This document shows positions 30,447-38,332 of a stretch of 56,418 nucleotides of DNA, in pieces. This stretch comes from Rhodocyclaceae bacterium UBA2250 (GTDB taxonomy: Bacteria; Pseudomonadota; Gammaproteobacteria; Burkholderiales; Rhodocyclaceae). Below the pieces are notes generated by a model. That model did no database searches. It had not been told where the DNA came from and saw only the letters and a list, made by a program, of their open reading frames with translations. The number at the start of each line of letters is the position of its first letter. The first letter of the stretch is position 1. Position numbers and translations under genes: made by a program. The stretch covers positions 1,365-57,782 of the forward strand of contig DDXW01000033.1 in NCBI GenBank assembly GCA_002347285.1. The letters are read 5' to 3'.

Positions 30447-31598
30447 GTGGAATTCATCGATCCCCGCACCTTCCTGCTGGTCGCCAACCTGCTCGGCCTG
30501 CTCTGCGCGCTGGTGCTGTGGGTGCAGGCGAAGAGCTTCCCGGCCGACATCGAGGGCCTGCGCGACTGGGCGCTGGCGGTGGTGCTGATCAGCTGCGCCT
30601 CGGGGCTCGCCTCGCTGCGCGGCATCCTGCACGACGGCGTCGCGATCGTGCTCGCCAGCGGCCTCTTGCTGTGCGGCGAACTGCTGCTGATCGTCGGGCT
30701 GCAGCGCTACAACGGCCGGCCGCCGGTGTGGCGGCCGACGCTCGACGTGATCGGCGCGGTGCTGCTGCTGATCGCTTTCCTGACCTTCGGCACGCACAAC
30801 TACCAGGGCCGCATCTTCATCATGTCGCTGGCGCACGCCGGCTTCTTCTCCTTCGGCGCCTGGCTGGCGTGGCGCGCCGCGCCGCAGGGCTTCGGCAGCC
30901 GCTTCCTGGCGGTCACCTTCCTGCTTGGCGTGGCGGTGGCGGTCTGGCGCCTCGCCACGCTGTCGATGGCGGGCGGGCAGTCGGACGACGCCTTCGACCG
31001 CAACCTGATCCAGCAGGCCTACCTCGGCGTGTTCTCGCTCGGCGTGCTGGGCCTGTCGATCGGCTTCATCCTGCTCGCCAACGAGCGCCTGCGCCTCGAG
31101 CTGGAATTCATGGCGACGCGCGACCCGATGACGGGCATGCTGAACCGCCGCGCCTTCTTCGCGCGCGCCGCGATCGAATGGGCGCGCGCCGAACGCGCGC
31201 GCCGGCCGCTGGCGGTGATCACCTCCGACATCGATTTCTTCAAGAAGGTCAACGACACCTACGGCCACCACGTCGGCGACCTCGTCATCAAGGACTTCGC
31301 GCGCCGCACGGCGCACCTGCTGCGCGTGCCGGACATCCTCGCGCGCTTCGGCGGCGAGGAGTTCGTCATCCTGCTGCCGGAGACCGATCTCGCCAACGCC
31401 CGCCACGTCGCCGAGCGCATCCGCCAGGAGGTCGCGACGCACCGCGACCAGAGCCTGCCGCGCTACACCGCGAGCCTCGGCGTGGCCGTCGCGCAGGGCG
31501 CGCCGGGCGACGCGGCCGACATCGAGGCCCTGATCGCGCAGGCCGACGCGGCGCTTTACCGTGCCAAGCAGGGCGGCCGCAACCGGGTCGAGAGCTGA
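30447..31598 (+). CDS. Membrane-bound diguanylate cyclase (GGDEF)
   Basis: 383 residues from the GTG at 30447. The N-terminal 200 residues hold about six hydrophobic helices (FLLVANLLGLLCALVLWV, LLLCGELLLIVGLQ, VIGAVLLLIAFLTFG, GFFSFGAWLAWRAA, AVTFLLGVAVAVWRLA, AYLGVFSLGVLGLSIGFILL), a MASE-like membrane sensor. The GGDEF domain follows: RDPMTGMLNRRAFFARA, DIDFFKKVNDTYGHHVGDLV, and the active site RFGGEEFVILLPETD. RVPD five residues before GGEEF is an intact RxxD inhibitory site, so product inhibition is expected. It makes cyclic di-GMP from GTP at the inner membrane. No EAL domain. Confidence 0.93.
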   Translation: MEFIDPRTFLLVANLLGLLCALVLWVQAKSFPADIEGLRDWALAVVLISCASGLASLRGILHDGVAIVLASGLLLCGELLLIVGLQRYNGRPPVWRPTLDVIGAVLLLIAFLTFGTHNYQGRIFIMSLAHAGFFSFGAWLAWRAAPQGFGSRFLAVTFLLGVAVAVWRLATLSMAGGQSDDAFDRNLIQQAYLGVFSLGVLGLSIGFILLANERLRLELEFMATRDPMTGMLNRRAFFARAAIEWARAERARRPLAVITSDIDFFKKVNDTYGHHVGDLVIKDFARRTAHLLRVPDILARFGGEEFVILLPETDLANARHVAERIRQEVATHRDQSLPRYTASLGVAVAQGAPGDAADIEALIAQADAALYRAKQGGRNRVES

Positions 31599-31642
31599 GC
31601 GCTGATAAAATTCGCGTTCCGAATCTTTTTCCTTCCCGCTCC

Positions 31643-32992
31643 ATGCCCCAAAAGGTTTTCATCCGTACCTTCGGCTGCCAGATGAACGAGTACGACTCGG
31701 ACAAGATGATCGACCTGCTCGGCCGCGAGGGCGTCGTGCGCACCGAGCGTCCCGAGGAGGCGGACATCATCCTGTTCAACACCTGCTCGGTGCGCGAGAA
31801 GCCGCAGGAGAAGGTGTTTCACGACCTCGGCCGCGTGAGGAAGCTCAAGGAGCAGAAGCCCGGGCTGCTGATCGGCGTCGGCGGCTGCGTCGCCAGCCAG
31901 GAGGGCGACGCGATCGTCGCGCGCGCCCCCTATGTCGATCTCGTCTTCGGGCCGCAGACGCTGCATCGCCTGCCCGAGCTGATCGCCGCGCGGCGCGCCT
32001 CGGGGCGCGCGCAGGTCGATGTCTCCTTCCCCGAGATCGAGAAGTTCGACCGGCTGCCCATGGAACGCGTTGCGCGCGTCGAAGGTGATGCCGGCGCGAG
32101 CGCCTTCGTCTCGGTGATGGAGGGCTGCTCGAAGTTCTGCACCTACTGCATCGTGCCCTACACGCGCGGCGACGAGGTCTCGCGTCCGTTCGACGACGTC
32201 ATGCACGAGATCGCCGCGCTGGTGAAGCAGGGCGTGCGCGAAGTGACGCTGCTCGGCCAGAACGTCAACGCCTACCGTGGGCAGACGGCGGACGGCGACA
32301 CGGTCGACCTCGCCTTCCTGATCGAGGCGATCGCGCAGATCCCCGAGATCGAGCGCATCCGCTACACCACTTCGCACCCGCGCGAGATGACGCAGCGGCT
32401 GATCGACATGCACGCGACGACGCCCAAGCTCGCGCCGCACCTGCACCTGCCGGTGCAGTCCGGCTCCGACCGCGTGCTGGCGGCGATGAAGCGCGGCTAC
32501 ACCGTGCTCGAATACAAGTCGATCGTGCGCAAGCTGAAGGCCGCGCGCCCGGATCTCTCGCTGTCCACCGACTTCATCGTCGGCTTCCCGGGCGAAACGG
32601 CGGAGGACTTCGAGAAGACCATGAAGCTGATCGACGAGATCGGCTTCGACGCGAGCTTCTCCTTCATCTTCAGCCCGCGTCCCGGCACACCGGCCGCCGA
32701 GATGGCCGACGATACGCCGGCCGAGCTGAAGACGCAGCGGCTGATGCGGCTGCAGCAGCGCATCGAGGAACTGGCGTTCGCCGTCTCGCAGTCGATGGTC
32801 GGCACGGTGCAGAAGGTGCTGGTCGAGGGCCGCGCCAAGAAGGACGACCGCGAGCTGGCCGGCCGCACCGCCAACAACCGCGTCGTCAACTTCAAGGGCA
32901 GCCCGCGCCAGATCGGCCGCTTCGTGGATGTGACGATCACCGCCGCGCTGCCGCACAGCCTGCGCGGCGAAGTCGTGATCCGCGCAGACTGA
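31643..32992 (+). CDS. miaB: tRNA-2-methylthio-N6-dimethylallyladenosine synthase
   Basis: A 449-residue radical-SAM methylthiotransferase. The N-terminal UPF0004 domain carries three cluster cysteines (FGCQMNEYDSDKM, FNTCSVREK, GVGGCVASQEG). The radical SAM motif is MEGCSKFCTYCIVPYTRG (CxxxCxxC) near residue 155-172. The TRAM RNA-binding domain is at the C-terminus (VGTVQKVLVEGRAKKD, GRTANNRVVNFKG). It adds the methylthio group to position 37 of tRNAs reading U-starting codons. Length is normal. No transporter or ybeZY genes follow; instead the stop codon is followed at once by the 24-bp repeat and then the convergent MocR-like gene. Confidence 0.96.
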   Translation: MPQKVFIRTFGCQMNEYDSDKMIDLLGREGVVRTERPEEADIILFNTCSVREKPQEKVFHDLGRVRKLKEQKPGLLIGVGGCVASQEGDAIVARAPYVDLVFGPQTLHRLPELIAARRASGRAQVDVSFPEIEKFDRLPMERVARVEGDAGASAFVSVMEGCSKFCTYCIVPYTRGDEVSRPFDDVMHEIAALVKQGVREVTLLGQNVNAYRGQTADGDTVDLAFLIEAIAQIPEIERIRYTTSHPREMTQRLIDMHATTPKLAPHLHLPVQSGSDRVLAAMKRGYTVLEYKSIVRKLKAARPDLSLSTDFIVGFPGETAEDFEKTMKLIDEIGFDASFSFIFSPRPGTPAAEMADDTPAELKTQRLMRLQQRIEELAFAVSQSMVGTVQKVLVEGRAKKDDRELAGRTANNRVVNFKGSPRQIGRFVDVTITAALPHSLRGEVVIRAD

Positions 32993-33016
32993 AAACTCGG
33001 CGCCGGCGAGGCGGCG
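32993..33016 (+). repeat. 24-bp stop-abutting repeat, copy F
   Basis: Starts directly after the miaB TGA (32990-32992), in the direction of miaB, and is identical over 24 bp to copies B and H. It fills the whole gap to the stop of the convergent MocR-like gene (33018). Confidence 0.85.
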
Positions 33017-33017
33017 C

Positions 33018-34442
33018 TCAGGCCTGATTGGCCCGGCCGGCCAGCTCGCCCAGCCGCCTGACCGCCGCCTCGATCGCCTCGCTCCACGGGTTGCCGCAGT
33101 TGAGCCGCAGGCAGTTGCGGTAGAGCCCGCTCGGCGAGAACAGGTCGCCCGGCACGAAGGCGATGTTGTCGGCGATCGCCTTGCGCCACAGCCGCGCCGT
33201 GTCGATGCCTTCCGGCAGCTCGACCCAGAGCACGAAGCCGCCGCGCGGCCGCGCGATGCGCGTGCCGGCCGGGAAATGGCGCATCACGGCGGCGATCGTC
33301 TGCTCCACCTGGACCTCGAAGCGGCGGCGCAGGCCGCGCACCTGGCGCTCGTAGGCGCCGGCTTCCAGCGCCTCGGCCAGCACGCGCTGCGTGATCGGAT
33401 TGGTGCCGCCGCTGACGAGCATTTTCTGCACGCCGACCGCCGCGCGGTATTTGCCCGCCGCGACGAAGCCGCAGCGCAGCGCGGGCGACAGGCATTTCGA
33501 GAACGACGCGCAGAGCATGACGTTGCCGGCCTTGTCGAAGGCCTTGATCGGCCAGGGCCGCTGCGCGGCGTAGCAGAGGTCGCCGTAGATGTCGTCCTCG
33601 ATCACCGGCACCTTGCGCGCCGCCATCAACTGGGCGAGCTTCTTCTTGCCGGCGTCGGGCATCACGCTGCCGAGCGGGTTGCTGGCGTTCGGCACCAGCA
33701 GCACGGCGGCGACCTTGCCGTCGCGCGTGGCGAGGTCGAGCGCCGGGAGGGCGATGCCGGTTTCGGGTTCGGTCGGAATCTCGAGCGCCTTGAGGCCGAG
33801 GCTTTCGAGCAGCTGCAGCATCACGTAGTAGCCCGGCGACTCGACGGCGACGGTGTCGCCCGGCCGGGTCACGGCGCGCAGGCACAGGTGCAGCGCCTCG
33901 GTGCAGGAGTTGGTGATGACGATTTCCTCCGGGGCGAGCGGCCCGCCCCAGGCGAGCGAGCGGCGCACCAGCTGGCGCACCAGCTGCGGGTCGTTGATGT
34001 CGGTATGACTCGACCCTTCCAGCAGGGTCGGAAAGCGGCGCGCGACGCTCGCGTAGCGGCGGTGCAGGGCGGAGACCGGCAGCAGACTCGGCGCCGGCAG
34101 GGCGGCGCCGAGCGGCGCCACGTCGGGGCGCTGGTTGGCTTCCAGCACGCCGATCAGGCGCTGGTTGAGATCGACCGTCACCGGCGCGTCCGGCGGCGCG
34201 GGCATGGCGGCGGCGACCAGGGCCTGCGGGCGGGCGCGCACGAAGAAGCCGGATTGCGGGCGCGCTTCGACCAGCCCGCGCATTTCGAGCTGCCGCAGCG
34301 CCTGCACCGCGGTCGAGATCGAGACGCGCCGCTCCTGCGCCAGCCGGCGCACCGAAGGCAGGCGCTCGCCGGCGCGCAGCACGCCGCTGGCGATCAGGCC
34401 GGCGAAGTCGTCGGCCAGTTTTTCGTAGCGCAGTTCAGCCAT
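33018..34442 (-). CDS. MocR-type GntR regulator with aminotransferase domain
   Basis: 474 residues from ATG 34442. The N-terminal 70 residues are a GntR winged helix (YEKLADDFAGLIASGVLRAG, ERLPSVRRLAQERRVSISTA, GLVEARPQSGFFV). The rest is a fold-type I aminotransferase domain: NSCTEALHLCLRA, ESPGYYVMLQLLES, PNASNPLGSVMP, VIEDDIYGDL, and the PLP lysine in CASFSKCLSPALRCGF. MocR proteins such as PdxR, GabR and PtsJ sense PLP or amino compounds. It is divergent from a DUF2917 gene; four ACAGTT/AACTGT half-sites lie between them and are the likely operator. Copy G of the 24-bp repeat lies in the linker coding region (AALPAPSLL). Confidence 0.92.
   Translation of the reverse strand: MAELRYEKLADDFAGLIASGVLRAGERLPSVRRLAQERRVSISTAVQALRQLEMRGLVEARPQSGFFVRARPQALVAAAMPAPPDAPVTVDLNQRLIGVLEANQRPDVAPLGAALPAPSLLPVSALHRRYASVARRFPTLLEGSSHTDINDPQLVRQLVRRSLAWGGPLAPEEIVITNSCTEALHLCLRAVTRPGDTVAVESPGYYVMLQLLESLGLKALEIPTEPETGIALPALDLATRDGKVAAVLLVPNASNPLGSVMPDAGKKKLAQLMAARKVPVIEDDIYGDLCYAAQRPWPIKAFDKAGNVMLCASFSKCLSPALRCGFVAAGKYRAAVGVQKMLVSGGTNPITQRVLAEALEAGAYERQVRGLRRRFEVQVEQTIAAVMRHFPAGTRIARPRGGFVLWVELPEGIDTARLWRKAIADNIAFVPGDLFSPSGLYRNCLRLNCGNPWSEAIEAAVRRLGELAGRANQA
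34085..34107 (+). repeat. 24-bp repeat variant, copy G (inside the MocR-like gene)
   Basis: GACTCGGCGCCGGCAGGGCG followed by GCG, differing from the repeat at its first bases and at one central position. It is antisense to the host gene and encodes part of the linker AALPAPSL between the winged helix and aminotransferase domains, where family sequence varies. Confidence 0.55.
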
Positions 34443-34456
34443 CGTTCCGCTCCCGC

Positions 34457-34537
34457 ACAGTTGCCGCCGCCGCCGATCGATACAGTTAGAAGCAAAAGCA
34501 ACTGTAATGGTCACAATAATGTTTTTCTGGAACTGTA
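34457..34537. promoter_or_regulatory. Four ACAGTT/AACTGT half-sites, likely MocR operator
   Basis: In the divergent gap, ACAGTT occurs at 34457 and TACAGTT at 34481; AACTGTA occurs at 34500 and again at 34531. The middle two form a perfect inverted repeat TACAGTT-N12-AACTGTA (34481-34506), and the last is a direct repeat 31 bp on. GntR/MocR factors bind paired half-sites of this kind, so this is probably where the MocR-like protein controls its own and the DUF2917 gene. Confidence 0.65.
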
Positions 34538-34588
34538 CCATCGTTGTGCGGTTTCTTAGACTGGCGCTGCATCGGTAAGGAGAGCGCC

Positions 34589-34936
34589 ATGGCAAACCGG
34601 GAGATCCTGCTGCAACACAATCGCCCCGTGCGGATCGCCGGGACGCTGCGGATCGAGTGCGTCGCGGGGCGGGTCTGGCTGACCGTCGCCGAGCATGCGG
34701 TCGACGTGTTCCTGCGGCCCGGCGAGAGCTATGCCCTCGAATGGCCGGAGATGGCGCTGGTCGAGGCGCTGGACCGGGGGCGCGGCGGGGCGGCGGCGGG
34801 GGCGCGCATCGCGCTGCACGTCCGCCCATCGGCATGGCGCCGCCTGATTGACCACGCGGCCGTTGTGCTATCTTCGTTGCATGAGCGCATGCGAGCTTTG
34901 CGACAACCCCGGCGGGGAGATCCTCTGGCAGGATGA
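34589..34936 (+). CDS. DUF2917 domain protein
   Basis: 115 residues from ATG 34589, with AAGGAG 7 bp upstream. The first 80 residues are a DUF2917 cupin-like beta domain (RPVRIAGTLRIECVAGRVWL, TVAEHAVDVFLRPGESYALE, WPEMALVEAL). A basic helical tail follows (HERMRALRQPRRGDPL). Function unknown. The divergent pairing with a MocR-type regulator recurs in betaproteobacteria in my knowledge, which suggests it is the regulator's main target. Its last 56 bp overlap the start of the HIT gene in another frame, so the tail may be poorly conserved. Confidence 0.85.
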   Translation: MANREILLQHNRPVRIAGTLRIECVAGRVWLTVAEHAVDVFLRPGESYALEWPEMALVEALDRGRGGAAAGARIALHVRPSAWRRLIDHAAVVLSSLHERMRALRQPRRGDPLAG

Positions 34937-35306
34937 GCATTGCCGCGTCGTCCGCGTCGGTGGCGACGAAGGCAGGGCGTTTCCCGGCTTCTGCCGGGTC
35001 GTCTGGCAGGCCCATGTGCGCGAGCTGTCCGACCTCGCGCCCGCCGCGCGGCAACATCTGCTCGCGCTCGTGCATGCGACGGAAGTCGCGGTGCGCCAGG
35101 TCGCGCGACCCGACAAGATCAATCTCGCCAGCCTCGGCAATCTCGTGCCGCACCTGCACTGGCACGTCATTCCGCGCTGGGCCGACGACAGCCATTTCCC
35201 CGCGCCGATCTGGGCGCCCGCCGCGCGGCCGGCGCCCGCGCGCGCGCAACCCGCGAGCGATGCGCTGCGCGCCGCACTCGCGGCCGCACTCGGAGACCAG
35301 CCATGA
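34881..35306 (+). CDS. HIT-family nucleotide-binding protein
   Basis: 141 residues from ATG 34881 (MSACELCDNPGGEILWQDEH). The start overlaps the DUF2917 gene by 56 bp. Core HIT features: FPGFCRVVWQAHVREL, DLAPAARQHLLALVHATEVA, KINLASLGNLVPHLHWHVIP, in which HLHWHVI is the histidine triad (HxHxH-type). CELCD resembles the zinc-binding N-terminus of many HIT proteins. HIT enzymes hydrolyse or transfer nucleoside phosphates, such as AMP-lysine or dinucleoside polyphosphates. The C-terminal tail is Ala/Pro/Arg rich. The next gene overlaps its stop codon by ATGA, so they are coupled. Confidence 0.9.
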   Translation: MSACELCDNPGGEILWQDEHCRVVRVGGDEGRAFPGFCRVVWQAHVRELSDLAPAARQHLLALVHATEVAVRQVARPDKINLASLGNLVPHLHWHVIPRWADDSHFPAPIWAPAARPAPARAQPASDALRAALAAALGDQP

Positions 35307-36931
35307 AGCTCGACCTGTCCGTCACCGGCGGCGACCAGCCGCCGTGCTTCGCCGATCTCCAGCAGTGCCTCGCCTGGATCGCCGCCCTGCCGCTGCTGAA
35401 TCCCGCGCAGACGCAGGCGCAGCTCCTCGAACAGCTGCGCCTGCTCAACGGCTACACGCTGCCCGCCGCCGCGCGCCTGGCGATGCTCGAGGCGCTGCGC
35501 GAGCCGATCCACTTCGTGCAGGAAGAAAGTGCGAAGAAGTTCGCCGGCAAGCCGCTGCCGCTCTCGCCGGTCGAGCAGGCCGCGCTCGACGCGGCGCACC
35601 GGCTCTGGCAGGGGCTGCTGATGGGCTATCTGCGCTGCCTCGAGGCCCTGCTGGCGGGCGATCCCGGCCTCGCGCCGCAGGGGGCGACCATCTGCCAGCG
35701 CGCCCTGGCCGTGCTGGCCGACAACCATGCCGACCTGGTGCGCGCCGGCCGGCAGCCCGACGAGGGTTTCTGGCGCTTCGCGCACATGCTCTACGCGAGC
35801 GCCGAGGCGCTCGGCGCCGCCGAAACGACGGTGGCCGATCCGCTGCGCAGCGACCGGCCGGCGACGCCGGCGGCGACCTACGTCGAACTGATGCTGCTCG
35901 CCGCAGTGAGCCTGCACGAACTGGCGCCGCGCCAGCAGGCCTGGGTGCAGCGCTGGACGCGCCGCTGGTCGTCGAAGGTCGAGATCCGGCCCGAGCCGCC
36001 GGAGCTGCAGCCGGCCCTGCCGCTGTGCGTCAACCTCGAGAGCGCGACGCCGCCGAGCTTCAAGCCGCAGGCCGGCGAGGGCGCGCGCTGGCTCGACACG
36101 GCGGAGTTGCGCAAGAGCCTCAAGACGCGCCTCGCGCTGCTCGCCGAGGACAAGTCGCCGGCCAGCCTCGGCCTCGGCGAGGACTGCTCGCCGTCCGCCT
36201 GCCTCGAGACGCTGCAGCGCATCTATCCGCGCTGGGTGAAGGGCGGCATCCTGCGGCGCCACGCGCGCCATCCGATGAGCGGGCCGTGCCGCATGGTCGC
36301 CGGCATCGACGCCATCCACTACTACGTTGCCGGCCACCAGTCCTTCAAGCCGCCCGGCAGCGCCGACAGCGACACGCTGCGCCGCCAGCGCGACGAGCTG
36401 GCGACCTTCGGCCGCATCGCGACGCGCTTCGAGGAGGAATACAGCCGCGACCACGGCTTCCAGCTCGAGAACTGGGAGGTGATCGAGGACTGGGGCATGT
36501 TCGACCAGTCCGAGGACGGGCTGCGCCTGAGGCGGCCGCTCGCCCAGGGCGGCGGCCGCCTCGGCATCGGCCAGATGGTCGCGGTGCAGCCGGCCGGCCG
36601 CAGCGACATGCTGCTCGGCGTGGTGCGCTGGACGCAGCAACAGGATGAGGCGCTGAACGCCGGCATCCAGCTGATGCCGGGCCGGCCGCAGCCGGTCGCC
36701 TTGCGCCGCACCGGCGTGATGGCGGCGCCCGACCCCTACCGGCCGGGCTTCCTGCTGCCGGGCGCCGGCGGCCAGGAGGGGCTCGACGCCCTCGTCCTGC
36801 CGCCCGGGAGCTTCAAGGCCGAGCGCATCATGGAAACCTGGACGCAATTCGCGACGCGGCGCTTCAAGCTCAAGGAGCTGATCGAGCGCGGCGCCGATTA
36901 CGAGCGCGCGAGCTGCATCGAGGTTGCCTAG
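35303..36931 (+). CDS. Conserved protein with PilZ-like C-terminal region
   Basis: A 542-residue soluble protein overlapping the HIT gene stop (ATGA). The N-terminal 330 residues are mainly helical without a motif I recognise (QAQLLEQLRLLNGYTLPAAA, DNHADLVRAGRQPDEGFWRF). The C-terminal 200 residues have beta features reminiscent of PilZ: RRHARHPMSGPCRMVAGIDA, WEVIEDWGMFDQSEDGLRL (compare D/NxSxxG), GRLGIGQMVAVQPA, LLGVVRWTQQQDEALNAG. This resembles proteins annotated as cyclic-di-GMP-binding in betaproteobacteria, but the first Arg-box of PilZ (RxxxR) is only partly convincing (RRHAR). Treat as PilZ-like of unproven ligand. Ends 6 bp before the convergent APH/ATPase gene. Confidence 0.75.
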   Translation: MKLDLSVTGGDQPPCFADLQQCLAWIAALPLLNPAQTQAQLLEQLRLLNGYTLPAAARLAMLEALREPIHFVQEESAKKFAGKPLPLSPVEQAALDAAHRLWQGLLMGYLRCLEALLAGDPGLAPQGATICQRALAVLADNHADLVRAGRQPDEGFWRFAHMLYASAEALGAAETTVADPLRSDRPATPAATYVELMLLAAVSLHELAPRQQAWVQRWTRRWSSKVEIRPEPPELQPALPLCVNLESATPPSFKPQAGEGARWLDTAELRKSLKTRLALLAEDKSPASLGLGEDCSPSACLETLQRIYPRWVKGGILRRHARHPMSGPCRMVAGIDAIHYYVAGHQSFKPPGSADSDTLRRQRDELATFGRIATRFEEEYSRDHGFQLENWEVIEDWGMFDQSEDGLRLRRPLAQGGGRLGIGQMVAVQPAGRSDMLLGVVRWTQQQDEALNAGIQLMPGRPQPVALRRTGVMAAPDPYRPGFLLPGAGGQEGLDALVLPPGSFKAERIMETWTQFATRRFKLKELIERGADYERASCIEVA

Positions 36932-36937
36932 GCTCGC

Positions 36938-38317
36938 CTAGACCCGCAGCGCCAGTTCGTCCGCGGCGAGCGGCTCGGCCCAGGCGAGCTGCTGCTCGAG
37001 CACCGCGACGGTCGCCTCCGAGGCATCGCCGCGCCGCGCGGCGATGCGGCGCGCGAGTTCCGCCGGCGCCGCTTCCGGCGCGATGATCCCGAACGGCACG
37101 CCGAGCCGGCGCGCCAGCGCGCGGAAGCCGTCGCGTTCGGCGCGCTTGAGAAAGGCCGCATCGACGATGGCCGACCAGCCGGCCAGGATCGCCAGCTCGG
37201 CGAGCTCGCCGAGGCGCGCATAGGTGCGCAGCGTGGCCGCCGGCGTGTAGATCGCGCCGCCGCTCGCTTCATCGGGCGCGAGGCCGTAGAGCCGCTTGCG
37301 CTCGACATCCGAGCGGATGCGCACGGTGTCGAGAAACTCGGCGCCGGCGAGGCGGCGGCTGGTCTCGAAAGTCTTGCCGCAGCCCGACGGTCCGCAGGTG
37401 ATCGTCAGCGCCGGCGCCGGCGGCGCGGTCAGCTTGCCGGCCCAGCCGAGGTAGCCGGCGCACTCGTCCGGCTTGCGCTGCAGCGCGGCGACCTTGGCGC
37501 GCACCAGGGCGCGATAGACCAGATAGAAGCGCAGCACCGTCAGCGCGTCGAAGTCGCCGCTCCAGACCAGCCACTCGCTGAGCAGCCAGCTCGCCAGCCC
37601 GGGCTGGCCGTGGTCGAGCAGGTCGAGCAGCGTGAAGGCGATCTCGTTCGCGACGTCGATGCAGCGGAAGCCGGCGTTGAACTCGATGCCGTCGAAGGGC
37701 GTGATCCGGCCGTCGAGCAGCACGAGGTTGCCGAGGTGCAGGTCGCCATGGCCATCGCGCACGCGGCCGTTCCGGCGGCGGCGGATGAAGTCGGCCTGCC
37801 GGCGCGCGAACTCGGCCTGCGTCCAGGCTTTCAGCCGCGCCAGTTGCAGCGCCGCCGCCGGCTGCAGTCGCTCGAGTTCCGCGAAGTTCTCCAGCGCGTC
37901 GGCGAGGACGATCTCCGGCGTGCCGAAGTCCGGCGCGACATCGGCGGCGGCCTGGAACTCCGCCAGCGTGCGGGCGAACTGCGCGAGCTGCACCGTGTCC
38001 AGCTCGCCGCGCGCGCAGACGTGGTCGAGGCGCAGCGCCTCGGCGAAGCGCCGCATCTTGACCGCGGGCTCGCCCGCGAGTTCGACCACCTCGAGATAAA
38101 GCCCGGGCGCGAAGCGGCGATTGACGCGCAGTTCCTCGCGGCAGCAGGCGCGGCGCTGGTCGATGGTGCCGTAGTCGAGGAAGGGCAGCGTCACCGGCTT
38201 CTTGATCTTCCAGGCGAACTCGCCGGCGAGCAGCACCCAGGAGATGTGCGTCTCGACCACCGTCGCCTGCGCCGGATCGGGAAGGGCCTGTAGAAAGGGA
38301 AGGGGCAACTCCGGCAT
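36938..38317 (-). CDS. Fused aminoglycoside-phosphotransferase-like kinase and P-loop ATPase
   Basis: 459 residues from ATG 38317. The N-terminal 320 residues are an APH/choline-kinase fold: a lysine in AWKIKKPVTLPFLDYGT, the catalytic loop GHGDLHLGNLVLLDGR and the metal motif PFDGIEFNAGFRCIDVANEI. The C-terminal 140 residues are an AAA/zeta-toxin-like P-loop kinase with Walker A TCGPSGCGKTFETSR. Known as bifunctional APH/ATP-binding proteins; substrate unknown, not shown to confer antibiotic resistance. It is divergent from oxyR with only 12 bp between start codons. Copy H of the 24-bp repeat falls just after Walker A (encoding RRLAGAEF) in reverse orientation. Confidence 0.85.
   Translation of the reverse strand: MPELPLPFLQALPDPAQATVVETHISWVLLAGEFAWKIKKPVTLPFLDYGTIDQRRACCREELRVNRRFAPGLYLEVVELAGEPAVKMRRFAEALRLDHVCARGELDTVQLAQFARTLAEFQAAADVAPDFGTPEIVLADALENFAELERLQPAAALQLARLKAWTQAEFARRQADFIRRRRNGRVRDGHGDLHLGNLVLLDGRITPFDGIEFNAGFRCIDVANEIAFTLLDLLDHGQPGLASWLLSEWLVWSGDFDALTVLRFYLVYRALVRAKVAALQRKPDECAGYLGWAGKLTAPPAPALTITCGPSGCGKTFETSRRLAGAEFLDTVRIRSDVERKRLYGLAPDEASGGAIYTPAATLRTYARLGELAELAILAGWSAIVDAAFLKRAERDGFRALARRLGVPFGIIAPEAAPAELARRIAARRGDASEATVAVLEQQLAWAEPLAADELALRV
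37334..37357 (+). repeat. 24-bp repeat, copy H (inside the APH/ATPase gene)
   Basis: Identical over 24 bp to copies B and F. It is antisense to the host gene and encodes part of RRLAGAEF just after the P-loop. The same peptide arises from copy B in an unrelated receiver domain. Confidence 0.7.
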
Positions 38318-38332
38318 AATGTCCCTATTATG
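38315..38332. promoter_or_regulatory. Palindrome joining the two divergent start codons
   Basis: CATAAT-N6-ATTATG is a perfect inverted repeat. Its outer triplets are the start codons of the APH/ATPase gene (reverse) and oxyR (forward), 12 bp apart. Neither gene has room for a promoter outside the other's coding sequence, and oxyR has no ribosome site. A repressor site covering both starts is possible. Confidence 0.45.
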
